Notes under the pieces: generated by a model
What the model saw: only the letters and a program-made list of their open reading frames with translations
What the model was told of the DNA's origin: nothing
Databases searched by the model: none
Made by a program: the position numbers and the translations under genes
Part shown: positions 1-12,429 of the stretch, in pieces
Numbering within the stretch: position 1 is the stretch's first letter
How the letters are laid out: each line of letters begins with the position of its first letter
Assembly: GCA_021399435.1 (NCBI GenBank)
Contig: JAJTUP010000004.1
Coordinates: 992,001-1,056,000, forward strand
Length of the DNA: 64,000 bases
Direction of reading: 5' to 3'
Origin: Diaporthe sp. PMI_573
Taxonomy: Eukaryota > Ascomycota > Sordariomycetes > Diaporthales > Diaporthaceae

Positions 1-64
1 CGACTCAAACTGTGTATCGCGTACTCCCACTCTCGAAAAACCGCTGACATAACCTGCTGTACAG

Positions 65-646
65 ATTCCGGGATAAGAAGGAGACAGAAAAGAGTGTCCA
101 AGCAGCGGACGGCAAAGAACTGCAGGGCGTGGAAGCGATCAGAGTCGGTCTGCAGGAACTCGGCGTAAGTACATACATACATGCACACCCACAACCCACA
201 TCCCAGAACTCCCACCCCCCTTGTGCCGCAGGGACACATATTTCCATCCCCTCCCCACTTTCCCTTCCCCCTCATGACGCCTGTCGATCATGTAACTCTC
301 CACGCACCAACACGCGTACCACGAACATGTGGACTCGGAAGTACCACCCAATCGCACGCCCAACAATAGCCTGATCCACCGGGTGGACGGCACAGCGGTA
401 TGGCAAACATGTGGGCTGGGGGCAACGTCACACACACACACGCACACAAGCAACACGAAAACGCATATGTATATCAGAAATTAAACCCGCTGACGTGTTC
501 GTATTTTTTTTTCACAGCCTCGGTGCACCCTCAAGCTGCGCAGGGTCGACAAGGGCATAGGCCGTGCGGGGAGCGAGGGCGAGGACGCGCTGTCGTGGGA
601 GTGGAAGGCCAAGATGGAGAAAGAGCGGACGAGGTTCAACCTGTAG
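65..646 (+). CDS. RPF1: RPF1-like Brix-domain ribosome factor, 3' end only
   Basis: C-terminal part of a protein whose start lies left of the window. Two exons are visible, 65-164 and 518-646, joined in phase 0 across a 353-nt intron (gtaagt to ttcacag). The first visible exon follows an acceptor at 61-64. The junction reads VGLQELG/PRCTLKLRRVDKG and the protein ends in MEKERTRFNL. The string ELGPR-TLKLR followed by a basic tail is typical of the end of the Brix fold in Rpf1, a nucleolar factor for 60S pre-ribosome maturation. Other Brix proteins (Ssf1, Brx1, Rpf2) share the ELGPR motif, so the paralogue is inferred from the tail. The intron is unusually long for this organism. Confidence 0.7.
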
Positions 647-1210
647 AAGACGTCTCGTCAATAATCGATACCCTTATCTTTTTGTTTTTGTTTTTTTCCC
701 CCAGGCATGCATGCATGCGTGCAAGATCTAGTGATGCGATGCACTGTGTGCTTTTTTATCCCACCGTTTTCGTGTCTGAGACATTCAATGCTCCCTTGCT
801 AACCCGCGCACCCGCGTCCCCCCCCTTGGTTCGCGCGGCTGGTATCAACGGCTACGCATGCGGTTTCAGGTTGTCAAAAGCTTGGCCTGCAGTCAAAATA
901 CGGGGATGCGAATCCGTGCATGCAGGCATGGTAGACAATATTGTCATATTCAGATTCAATTGGTCTACTGACAGGGAACTTCCGAAAGTGATTCGTGACT
1001 TCCCGTCTGCCGCTTCTGTTTTAATTTGTTGTTTTTGAGTTGTTTTTCTGGTGCTACTCTCTATGGGATGGTTGCAGTCCCTCGTAACCCAGTTCGATGA
1101 TGATGTGACTTGTAGATTCTTGTGGTATATTGGAATGAAATTTGTATGCCAAGATTGAAATCAATAGAAACATAACGCCGGCTATTAGGTCCATTCAGTC
1201 AGTCGAGAGC
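647..1210. other. Convergent 3' flanks
   Basis: Lies between the stops of RPF1 (+) and the transporter (-). T-rich near 665-700 and AT-richer after 1080, as expected for two 3' UTRs. No other gene seen. Confidence 0.6.
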
Positions 1211-2789
1211 CTATTTGCCCTGCTGCTTTTGCTTTTCCCTGAGCATCACATAAGAGTACCTAGTACATGGTCAGCATCAAAGTCAAAACACATGCGAGCA
1301 TAGTTTGTATTGTAAATTTAGAACAGAGAAAAAAAGTGGCTCTTCATCTAGGGGATGAACTTACGCCATGATACCCCCGATGGCGATCATCACGCCGAGT
1401 ACAGACTTGTCACCGATGGCCCGGCCGGAGGTGGCCCAGCCGAGGGCGACAATGGAACATGTCTTGACGTGGCCGACGACGGTACTAGAGACGGGCCCCG
1501 TCTGGGCAATAATGAAGAATTGGGAGATGTTGATAAGCGAGGCGAAGCCGCCGGACTGCAGGCACACACATATGTCAGTCGAGTCATTCACGACAAGGGG
1601 TTGGGGCAACGGCGGAGTGTTGCTATTCTCGGACTTTCTTCTCCTTGCGCCTGCCCGAGATAAGGCACTGCCGATCAAACCCAAAAACATGCAAAGATAG
1701 AGTTTGATTGATTGGCGAAGTGCAGGAAAAGAGCTGAGCGGCGCACGGGGAAGAAGGAAGGATCCAAAAAAAGGACCCGACGGCTTTGAAAACTTACCAT
1801 CAAGATCATCACCCAGCGGCTGACGCTCACGGTGCTCCACACGGGGAAGGTGTCCACGAACGGGATCACGTAGAGCAGCATGAAGGCGGAGACGGGGGCC
1901 TGGTTGAACAGCAGCTGCATGGAGCTCATCTGGAGCTTGCGGTGGTAGGAGGCGATCCACACGGTGTAGAGGGAGCTGGCGAAGATGCCGGCGAAGGCGA
2001 AGATGACGCCCAGGCCGCTCGTGGTCTTGATGTTGGCGTCGGCCGCGGGCAGGCTGTCGTAGTAGCTGACGATGCCGACACCAGCGCAGGCGGGCACGAG
2101 GGCAAAGATGGCGTTGGTCGGAAGGGTCTGGTGGTACAGCACGTAGTTCATGAGCGCCACGCAGGGCGTCAGCAGAATGCGCGCAACCTGGTAGAACGTA
2201 ACGGTGGAGAAGGCGAGCGACAGGTTCGGGAGGATGACGTTCAGGGCCATGGCGATGGAGAGCGGCAGGATATCGCGGATGGATGCCCGGCGGGGGACGA
2301 AGAAGGCGAAGCGAGGCCGCGAGAGGATATATAGGGTGAGCCATGTGATGGTGAAGTGGAATGCGGCGAATGTGAGCTGGGCCAGCTTGAGCGACGGGTC
2401 GGAGAAGATGGCTTTGTTGACGAAGACCTTGTGGTTGGCGAGACTGTCAGACCGGGTTCTGCTGTTCACCGGGAGTGCTGGAGGAGCGGTGCTCGGGAAA
2501 TACTCACGATGCCAATAGTAGCCAATGTGTTGACGACCATCCATACTATTGATGATGCCATGCCGCTCTTAGGCGGCTCCGCCTTCTCCTGCGGCTGTGG
2601 CAGGAGCTCTTCGTCCTCGCGCTCATGGTCGCTGTCGTGGTAGGCGGATGTTGGCGACTTGAGGGCAGTTAAGCTCTCGTCATCTCGGAGTGGTGTCATC
2701 TTTTCGTTGCGCTCGTCGTAGCCTCCCGCCTCAGTGTGGGATGAGGTAATTGAGCCCGCCCTTTCGGACCGGCCAGATTCTGAAGACAT
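1211..2789 (-). CDS. TPT/SLC35-family (DUF250) nucleotide-sugar or phosphate transporter
   Basis: Multi-pass Golgi/ER-type carrier of the drug/metabolite transporter superfamily. Four exons: 2508-2789, 1798-2427, 1365-1555 and 1211-1259, with phases 0, 0 and 2, giving 383 residues. The first intron uses an AAG acceptor and restores NTLATIGI/VFVNKAIF, the family's N-terminal signature. The acidic and serine-rich first ~75 residues are cytosolic. About ten membrane segments follow, including stretches around ILPLSIAMALNVILPNLSL and ALVPACAGVGIVSYY. The last exon gives the standard end GIMAYSYVMLREKQ. I chose ATG 2789; an upstream in-frame start at 2846 is TTG. Closest to SLC35E3-like members; the substrate cannot be read from sequence. 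Confidence 0.85.
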
Positions 2790-5700
2790 GGTGCCCGCTA
2801 CTGTTGCTGTTGCTGCTGCTGTCGCTGCTGCTGTCGACGTGTGCAACTTTACAAAATGCTGTCAAATCCAGACAGAGGGAGTAGGAGAGTCGGTGTTCGG
2901 TGAGAAGAATTGAGTAAGACGGTCAGCTCAGCTGAAACAGACGGAAGGAGTGGTGAAGGTCGATGATACGTCCTAGGCTCGTTGGGAGTATGAACACATA
3001 AGAGAGCGTCTGTAAGGGAGGGGAAAGGACCGTTGGGTGCAAAGTCAAGTAGATGCAAGCAGATCTCATATGAAAAGTAAAGCGGGAGAAGCTGCAGGTA
3101 GGGTTCGCCTAGGAGGTGTAGGCCGGTGACGATGACTTTGTATTTGCCTGGGCAGGTGGACTGGCATCGCAGCGCACAGTCCTGTCAGCAGGTGACGGGG
3201 ATTTCCACGGGCTGCTGAGCAGAGCGACAAAGGAACGTGCTCAGTGCTCTGGTCAAAGGAAGAGTCCCAATCCCTGCTGAAGGGTCCTGCATGCCTGCAT
3301 GCTCCCTGTGCCTGCAGGGGGCCTGTGAAGGGTGGGAGGGGCCAGCGTAAGGGACGAGAGCCTCGGCAGGGATGCCCGACTTAACTGACTTTTGGCCCGT
3401 GGCTGCCCAGCATGCATTGTATCGGTACGAGCCTGGCAGCCCTGGCCGAACCTACACTCATTCAGGACCGACACACCATTCCACTTGCATCTTGCCGCAT
3501 GCACTCAGACATGGTCTTTACTCAGCTGCTGATCTCGCCAAACAGAGACACATCTTGAAATCTGGCGATATTGCCTGTCAAGCTGTCAGATGTCGCCAGC
3601 CGATTCGCTCTTCGCTCTTCGCCTGCTCGCTCGCTTGGCCGGCTTCGATCCCTCCAGCCCTGCCAATTTGCTAATTTACCAGTCAGCAGTAACGCATTGG
3701 TGCGCCAGATTGTTCTCCAGATTTCCTGTGATCCTCCTGAGATCATATGCCGGAATACACGGCGCATTGACTGAGCGCTATCCACAGTAGTGAGCGCCGA
3801 CCTGAAGGGTGTCTGGCATCCCGGGCGCCGACCAGGCCACGGATCCTTGTATCAAGCACCAGTCTGGGCGGTGCCCCCGTCGCTCCCGATCAGGTCGTGT
3901 GGCTGAGCAGATCGGGGTTACTGCTTCTGCACTGCTGTTGTGCGTGTGCACCACGTACCACACAGCTCCCCTCGTACGTGCGCTGATGCTCGTTACATTA
4001 TAGGTGCACGTAGCAAGCGCGGCTCCTCGCTAGGGCTGGAACCTCCCACTCTCCGTCTGAACATCGAAACCCTCCTCACTAGCAATAAGAGGGCTTTCCG
4101 CGTCAGCCAATTCCACTCGAGACGTCATGATATGAGCCCATCACCTACACAGTACTGGTGGCTGAGGCGAACACACGTACCACAAGCCAAGTGGAACGGG
4201 TCTTCAACGGGTCACATCTCATCACACAGGGTGTCTGGCCTTGCGGTTGGGCACGTTGTCGCTTGCGCTGAACTCTTGACTCTGCAACGTCCTGACAATA
4301 TGCCAGCTTGAAACCCCCTTCGAGGCAGCGTCGCAGCCCGCACCTGTGACAGCCTGGCATTATCCCACCGCCTGTCGCGCATCGCCGAGCGTCACCAAAA
4401 CTTACTCGTACCCAATAAGACACAGAACAGACCAACAAAGATCATTGGAAACGGCCCGCCCAGAGCTTCGGTACGCCGCCGCCCACCCTGCGAGGCCCAG
4501 GCCAGGCCCACCCCCAGTCCCAAACTGTTTAGGGGGAAGGGATCGCAGTTTCCGCAAAGCATAGTCCATAAGCGAAAGCCCAACTTCGTGTAGTTCGCAG
4601 GCTATACTATCGCTAGAAAAGGGGCTCAGTAGCGTGTCATTTCCAGAGCATAACAAAAGCTGGTTGTCAACGGCGTCGTTTTAGTGCACCAAGACTGCAC
4701 AGGACACAGTCGCACTCTATTGATCCCACAACTAGTTTGAGATCTATTCTGTCCACTAGCGATGTTGACAGGCGCCCGCAACAACAAAAGGGGCTCGAAC
4801 ACGGACTCATTACATGCCTACCGGACAGAATAGTCCCAACGGCTCATAACATGGGACAACGGAGGCGCCCGGGGACAGGAGAAGATATCTCGAACGCAGA
4901 CGGCCAACAAGCTCGGCGCCTCTGACACGCCAAGTAAACCCTGTCTTGTTGGCTTTTTGTTTGCTTCCCACGGCATCCCACCCATGCATAAAGATGAGAC
5001 GAAGGTTCAGTAATCTCAATCGAACCGAACCTGGCCTCCCGCGCCGAAGATCATCAATGCCCTCCGGAGGCTGCGGAAAGCTTCATGTTCGCCGGGAGGC
5101 CGGTCGCCGCCCGGCATCAGACGATCCATTTAAGATTACCTTCTTGGTGTCAAAGGGTTCGGGGGCGACTGAGCTGAGTTATTAAATTGATCTAAGCCTA
5201 ACAGGTTGAGACATCGATCTGAGCTGAGCTCAGGTGAGCTTGCTGGCCTGAGCTTTTCATGTGCCAAGTGAGAGACGAGAGTATGCGCCAAGAGACCTTG
5301 TCCCAATGCTAATAAAGCGGGTGCCCGGGCCTGTGGGCGGTGCCGTCGTGGAGAAAGCAAACTCCAAGCTTGTGACTGTTGCTATTTCGGTCAAGACACC
5401 TTCTGTCGAAGGCCTGCGAGTCGCGCAAATAGGCTTTAAGAGATTTAAGATATGCCGAAAGCATATGGCCTAGTAAGTCAACGGTTCTCCTTTGGTGTCG
5501 TGGAACATGCATGTGTGTGTGTTTCGTTGCGCAGATGCCCTGAACTCGGATTCGCACGCACGGCTCTGGCACCCTAACAGCCCTATGTGGAGGAGCGGGC
5601 GGTGGAGCTGTCAGGAGGTGGAACAGAGGCACAGTTCGTGCGCCCCCAAGGATCTGTGCATACGCCAGCGACAGCAGCACAAAGAGAAAGCAACAGAAAC

Positions 5701-8333
5701 AGACTCGACTACATGTCTTGGCGACAATCGAACAAACGCGGGCTCGAATTCGCCACCAGCAACGCGAGCCGAGTGACGGGTCGTGCATACTAGCCGGGAC
5801 GCCTATCGCGATCGCAGGCTTGCACATTAACGATGAGGATGTCTTGCAAAAGGGTCCAGGGGCCGCTATGCGTCTCTGCGTAGCACTCGCCATCGTAGGG
5901 CCAGAAGGCTCTTCTTGAAACAAAAAGGGGAGCACTCCAGATCTCAAACGCGCATTCCCTGCCCCACCTGCAAGCAACCCTCCCCCCAGAGGTGCTGCGA
6001 TGGTCCCTGCAACTGCGTCATCTGCGTGGGGTGCGGTTGACGAATGCAGAGCCCACTTCTTTCGGGCGGGCTATATGTGGCTCAGGAACTGGACTGGCCT
6101 GACTCTGACTGGAGCGAAGCAGAGGGAGCTGCTCCCCAGTACCCGCGTGCCTCTGCTGCAAGTCCAGATCTGTTTTGACCCAGAGCTGCGGCTACGTGGG
6201 GTTCCAATGCAATGCGGCGGCGCAGCTTGCTTGTTTGCGTACATATGTGGGAGCCATTTGCGTCGCATCGCATTATGATCGGCGGCACAGGGCCCAAGAC
6301 TCAGATACGGACACACACGCAGCCACAAAACATCGACATGGTCGATAAGGACTGCACAGACTGTCGCTCGAAGGGGCAAGACGCTATGCCGTGAGACGGG
6401 ACTGGCTGTAGGTACCCGACGGCTGACACTGGCAGACAGGCGAGGCGGCGTGTGGGGAGTCGTTTGATCGAGTCGGGCTGATAGGACGCCAAGCGCATCC
6501 GCCGCCAAGAGGACAGCATCCTCGCCCCCCATGATAACTTTGATAGTGAGAATGTCCAGGGTAGTAATTGCTTGACTACACTGTACGGTACGGTCTAGTA
6601 TACGGGCCTCGATGAGGCCTCGTTGGGGCTACTGAACGAGGCCCATCACGCCATTGAGCGTACTTTCAACGTCCAGGACACGGAGGAGTCATTATCACCA
6701 AAAAGCAATGGTGGGCGAGATATGCGAACCAACGACCCAACTATCAGCCCGGCAGCCATCGCGCCCGCGTACTCGGATCTGCAGCTACCGATTCCTACGC
6801 TGCGGGACCTTCCGGCCTGGCCCTCGCATATAGGAAGACATGAAAGTGCCGGCGCCGCGCCAACAGCACACGGTGCCTGGGAGAGGGCTGGACCCCTTCG
6901 CCGCGCATTGTGGTTAAGATTTGGGGCTGCGGAAAGTGGCTCTCGCCGAGGCCGCGGGCTGCAGCTAGAGACCTTCGTGATTCCAGAAGAGGGAAAATGC
7001 TGACCACCCGGCCCGCGCCCAAGAGGACAGGAAGGGAATCCTTATTATTAGTTGACAGCGCTAGCGAGAGCGAGCTGGGGCCACGATACGATGCTGCTAG
7101 CTCGGCGCGGTTAAAGCCAAAAGTTCGTGATGTGGGAACTTCTTTTTCTTTCCCTTTCTAATTGTAGGCGCGCCGCCGGATTGGGATGGGTGCCCTAGTG
7201 GTGTCATGGCACGGTCGTCTATTGTTCCTGGGACCGTCTCTCCCACAGGTCTGTTCTTTCAGTCCTAGCGACTACCCCAACGGCGCTGCCCGATAGGCCT
7301 GAGCTAGGACACGCCCGTGTCACAGCTGTAGTGCCATGCCGTAAAATATACCGTTCAGAGCGGTTAATCATGTGTGTGTGTGAGTGTGTGCGTTGGGAGA
7401 GGACGCAAAGCCAATCTTGCTTTGCTCCCAGGCCCCGGCTGAGCCGCTTGTCGTCCTGGCCTCGCAATGCGCAAGCCTCATCTCCCCTGACTAAAACGCG
7501 CGCGTCGAGTATAGCTCGCTCCCAGGGGTCCCCGCCTGGGGTTTTGTCTGGGTGTCTGGGTGCGTCTGGCAATCCCATTCCGCACCGCAACCGTGGAGAC
7601 GGACGTTCCTTGTACCGGTACCTTGCAGGTCGGGGTGTCCACAACAGCAGGGCCGCGTGGTTTTGGCTCAACTCGAGCCTTTCAAAAAGAAAGTTAAATG
7701 CCCCCCTTTGTCGATGCGGCCGTATAATTGAGAGACATGGCCATGCCAGACAGACTTCCTCTTGATCTAGTCCCCTTCATACAGCATATTTTATAACGCA
7801 GAGACAAGTCCTGCAGCCTCGTCCCGTCTGATTTGCCCGGCCCTCCCTGAACTCGGCTGCAGGCGATCTCACTTGTTGCTTTCGGGCTAACGAGTTCTTG
7901 TCAGTGGCTGCTGGGTTCCGGATCCCTTGATTGACGGACGACATTCCTTTGCCGAGCTTCTTTCTAAGACAACCTTTTTTTTTCATTCATCATTCAGTCT
8001 CACCTCACTCCTTTACACGGTAGACTTATCTCAAGTCAGGGGTCTCAAGCGCGAGTCACGACCTTATTTGGACTTGTCGCCGGCGCAAATCTACCTCGCG
8101 AGATAGCCGTTGCTCTCAATCCGCGTCTCCACAATTCTTCGACTCAGTGGCTAAGTACTTCACTGCGAGCCTGCCTGCAGTGAAGGTGAACCAGGTGCCT
8201 CCCACGAACCTCATCCCCCGTGACGGCCACACAAGCAGCAGCAGAGACGCACATCTGCGCGGCGCACTTCTCACAGCCTCTCTCTCGTTTGGATCTCGGT
8301 ATAGAAAATCGCTTCAGGCGGAAAGTCGAGAAG
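2790..8333. other. 5.5-kb gene-poor gap between divergent genes
   Basis: Separates two divergently transcribed genes. It holds only short open frames without family resemblance, consistent codon use or convincing splice structure. A run of T with CT-rich sequence at about 7975-8020 is likely the promoter/leader of the dehydratase gene. A GT-rich microsatellite lies at about 7371-7391. The gap is several times the usual spacing here, so a long leader, regulatory DNA or a non-coding transcript is possible. Confidence 0.5.
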
Positions 8334-9764
8334 ATGGCTCCTCACATCAACGGTACCAATGGCAACTCAAATGGTACGTTGGATCGTGACGCAGCACTGG
8401 CTTTGTACGAGCGAGAACTGACCGTATTGTACGCAGGCTTGAATGGCACCCGTCAGAACTTCTTTGAGGACTTTGGCGTCTGGAAGGAGGCCCCAGTCTT
8501 GACGGGGACCACGAAATTCGAGCCTCTGCCAGATGTGAAGAACATCATGATCACCGGAGGAGCCGGCTTCATGTAAGTGTCTCCCCATTCCCCGAGGGCG
8601 TCTCGGGTGGCGGCGAACACGAGCACCCCCTCCCCGCTGACACGAAAGCTTAGTGCGTGCTGGCTTGTGCGACACCTGACGTTGACGTACCCCCATGCGT
8701 ACAACATCGTGTCTTTTGACAAGCTGGACTACTGCTCGTCGCTCAACAACACCCGCATGCTGAACGACAAGCGGAATTTCACCTTCTACCAGGGCGACAT
8801 CACCAACCCCACAGAGGTGGTGGACTGCCTGGAGAGGTACAACATCGACACAATCTTCCACTTTGCGGCACAGTCCCACGTGGACCTGAGCTTCGGCAAC
8901 TCGTACGGCTTCACGCACACCAACGTGTACGGGACCCACGTGCTGCTGGAGAGCGCCAAGAAGGTGAACATCAGGCGGTTCATCCACATCTCGACGGACG
9001 AGGTCTACGGCGAGGTCAAGGACGACGACGACGACCTCCTCGAGTCCAGCATCCTGGCCCCGACCAACCCGTACGCGGCGTCCAAGGCCGCCGCGGAGAT
9101 GCTGGTGCACTCGTACCAAAAGTCCTTCAAGCTCCCCGTCATCATCGTCCGCAGCAACAACGTCTACGGCCCGCACCAGTACCCGGAGAAGATCATCCCC
9201 AAGTTCACCTGCCTGCTGAACCGCGGGCAGCCGGTCGTCCTCCACGGCGACGGCACCCCGACGCGGCGGTACCTGTTCGCGGGCGACGCGGCGGACGCCT
9301 TCGACACGATCCTACACAAGGGCCAGATGGGCCAGATCTACAACGTCGGGTCGTACGACGAGGTGGCCAACCGGGACCTGTGCGTCAGGCTGCTCGAGCA
9401 GTTCGCCATCCCGAGCGCGACGCCGGGTGACGTGCAGAAGTGGGTGAAGTACACGCACGACAGGCCCTTCAACGACCACCGGTACGCCGTCGACGGCACC
9501 AAGCTGCGGCAGCTGGGCTGGGACCAGAAGACGTCCTTTGCCGACGGGCTCCGCATCACGGTCGAGTGGTACCGCCGCTTCGGGGAGCACTGGTGGGGCG
9601 ACATCTCAAAGGTGCTCTCGCCGTTCCCCGTCGTCAAGAACAAGGAGGTCCTCAGCGACAAGGAGGAGGTCACGGACATGCCCCAGCCCCAGCCCAGGCA
9701 GAAGCAGGTGCAGGTCGGCGGCACCAACGGCGCCTCCGCCAAGGAGTACTTCCAGGTGGCGTAG
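8334..9764 (+). CDS. UDP-glucose (dTDP-glucose-type) 4,6-dehydratase
   Basis: NAD-dependent short-chain dehydrogenase/reductase of the extended class. It converts an NDP-glucose to the 4-keto-6-deoxy sugar; in filamentous ascomycetes this is the first step to UDP-rhamnose. Exons 8334-8373, 8437-8572 and 8654-9764 give 428 residues. Visible are the Rossmann motif TGGAGFI (about 53-59, completed across intron 2), the catalytic TDE triplet in HISTDEVYGE (about 173-175) and YAASK (Tyr199, Lys203). The sugar-binding motif NNVYGPHQYPEKIIPKF is also present. The first intron (63 nt, gtacgt..cgcag, branch ctgac) is stop-free and a multiple of three, so retention would add 21 residues. The last ~50 residues are polar and lie outside the catalytic fold. 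Confidence 0.88.
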
Positions 9765-10723
9765 CGATCCATCACCTTCCTTGGCCAAGGCAAAGCAAAG
9801 CAACAGCATGAAAGTAAGCATGAGCGCGTGAAAATGGTTATTATGTCGAAAAGGGAGACCGATCTATTCCGCGGGCTCGGTCGGGCTCCAGGCGTTTTCT
9901 TTTTTTGATATGGCGTTATCGAGATGGGTACTTGAAAGAGACCAGGAACTGGAAACATTTATTTTTCGTATGATGAATGAAGGATGAAGACCCTTGAACC
10001 CATCTTTCGGAACATAACCCCCCAATTTTTGCATCCGGGTATGCAGTGCCTGATAGTACTGGGCATTTACAAATGGCTTGAGATCAAGTAGAAATTTATG
10101 ATGGTATTTTCATACGCACACTCTCTCCCCCTCGTCTTGGTAGATGTGCAAGAGTCAGTGAACGCCGTTGGATGAAGTACTCATGACGTAGTGAGGCATT
10201 TGTTCTATTCCATTCTGCTTTGACAGCCTCGACGAATATCCAGGTTTCCTACTGTTGACGCCCCTTCTATCACCAGAGTGTGGAGTGCGACCTGAGCAGT
10301 TGCACTTGCATTCACATTCACGCAATTGGAAGGATCGGTCTTCTCAACGTGTCCAGACTCCCAGTCTGGTCCGCATCTCTTTCATTCTGAAGCCACCTCT
10401 TCAAGTCCATCATGACACTGAATCACCACTGCCTCGTCTTCCCAGCCACGTCAAATTCAACACAAGAATGTGAGTCTACCGGCTCTCAAATGCGAGGCAG
10501 TAACCTATCAAGGCATCAAACACCAACAAGAATAAATGGCAGACGCTGCGTACTGGGGCTGATCGCCCGGAGGGACCTCGAATCCTCGGCTCTCCACTAC
10601 TCCCACTATTTCGCAGCAAGGGACAGAGCAATCCGGGTGGAAATCAAGGATGGGTATCTACACGGTCTCATCGGACGCACGCAAGCACCAGAACGCAAAG
10701 CATGACAAACAAATTTGATTCGC
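9765..10723. other. Convergent 3' flanks
   Basis: Between the stops of the dehydratase (+) and the methyltransferase (-). Only short, unsupported frames seen; no repeat or RNA gene recognised. Confidence 0.5.
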
Positions 10724-12429
10724 TCAGCTGGACGGCCGCGGCTGGGCAGCCTCGTTCGGATAAGGTTGTTGGTCCCCGAGGTCCTCCGTGCCGGGCGCCG
10801 GCCCGGGAACTGACAGCGAGGCCGCGAATGACGGGCCCGGCTGGGGCAGCAGCCCTTCTCCTTCGCCGCCGGGGGCGTGGGCGTGTCCGGTGTTTGGTGG
10901 CACCAGCGGCTTCCGCGCGATCGTCACCCTCAGCCTGATCTGGAACCCCTTGTTCATGGCCGGGTTCGTGGCCATGGCGATCATCTGCTGGCCGACGGAC
11001 TCGCAGGCCATGCGCACCGAGGCGGCGTCCCACCCGAGGTACTTTGTCAGCAGCCTGAGCGCGTAGCTCTCGAACCCGGCGCGCAGGGTGACGAGCCACA
11101 GCTTCCCCAGGGGCGAGTTGGACGGGTCCAGCGGGATGATGTGCTCGTGGACCTCGCACTCGACGAATCCGTTATCCTCGAGCAGCTCCGGCTCCATGTG
11201 GTCTATGCCCCTGTGCTTGCCGTGGATCTTCTCGGCCTCCTCGATCCCCTTGGCGGCCTTGTGCATCAGCGAGTGCGGGGGGAAGCGGTCGTAGAAGTTC
11301 TTCTCGCCCTCGTGGTCGTGGAACTCGAGGATCTCCACCCACCCCCCTGGCTTCAGGCACCGCAGCGCCTGGCCGTACACGTAGTTCCAGTCGCGGAACG
11401 CGCCCGACATGTGCCTGTAGTGCACCATGTCGAAGGTGTTGTCGTCCCACGGCCAGGGGTCCTCCCCGTCCATGACCTCGAAGTGGCAGTTCAGGGGCAC
11501 CGCCCTCTCAAAGGTCGGGGACAGGTCGATGCCCGTCACCTTGCACTCGGGCCACCTCTCCGCCATGGCCATGGACCACTCGCCCGTGCCGGTCCCGACG
11601 TCCAGGACCGCGGTGGGGTCCTCGAGCGGTATCGTCGTCAGCTCCAGGTTGAAGATGTTGAGGTAGATCTGGTGCAGGATCCGCAGGCGGTCCTGCTCGT
11701 CCTCGTCGTTGGGCATGAAGTAGTCCCGGGCATACCTCCGCCCGTGCTCCCAGTACATGTCAGTCTCGTCGTCCGGGTCATAGGTCGAAGTGCCCCACCT
11801 ATCGCGGTCAGTCAGTCAGCCAAGCACCCTCGTCATACGGAAGCGTCGGGCGGATGGTTAGCTTACAGGTTCAGCCCAGCCGGCTTGGGTGAGACCTTCT
11901 GGTCCTGCCCCCGGGCTTGGAGCTGGCCCGAGCTGTCCTGCGCAGCCCCGTCGTCTGATGTCCCATCCTGGTGATGAGGGTCGCTCTTCTCCAGCCCCAA
12001 CGGATCTGGACCCGACAGCACCGGCTGGCCGGCGTTGGCCCGATCTACCATGTCCATGGCCGCCTGTCTCTCGGTGGCAGACTCGTCCGCGGCGTCTCCT
12101 ATATCGGTCTGCGTGTTGTGGCGATGGTTATCCGCCGGGACGGGTTGCAGACTCTGTTCTCCGGCACTCCGCTCCTCAGGGTGGTGCTGCCGCAGCGGTT
12201 CCCGACTCGGGAGCGGAAGCGGCCCATCGCCGTGGGTCGTCGTCGCATTTTCACCACCTCGACTCGACTGCGCCTGGGCGGGTGCAGGTGCGGATACGGG
12301 AGGCTCGGGCACGGAGCTTGGTCCACCAGCAGCCGAGGTGGCCTGGGTGGGTGCTGCTGCTTGTGCTTGTGCTTGTGCTGCTGCTGGGGCTGGGGCTCCA
12401 GCCGTGGTGGGCTTTCTGCCCGCCTCCAT
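10724..12429 (-). CDS. LaeA-like SAM-dependent methyltransferase with long disordered N-terminus
   Basis: Class I methyltransferase of the large fungal LaeA/UMTA-like group. Exons 11867-12429 and 10724-11798, phase 2 junction, 545 residues. ATG 12429 is the first true ATG; a start 27 nt upstream would be TTG. Residues 1-~185 are Ala/Pro/Gln-rich and probably disordered. The catalytic part opens with YDPDDETDMYWEHGRRYARD, followed by motif I VLDVGTGTGEW (about 252-262), a later acidic SAM-binding VTGIDLSP, and VHYRHMSGAFRDW and LKPGGWVEILEF (post-I motifs). The end is a Pro/Gly-rich tail. Relatives include regulators of secondary metabolism, but membership alone does not give the substrate. 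Confidence 0.85.

Noticed and set aside
10877..11974. 365-aa plus-strand open frame
   Set aside because: Exactly antisense to the conserved methyltransferase gene; GC-rich shadow frame with a non-protein-like composition.
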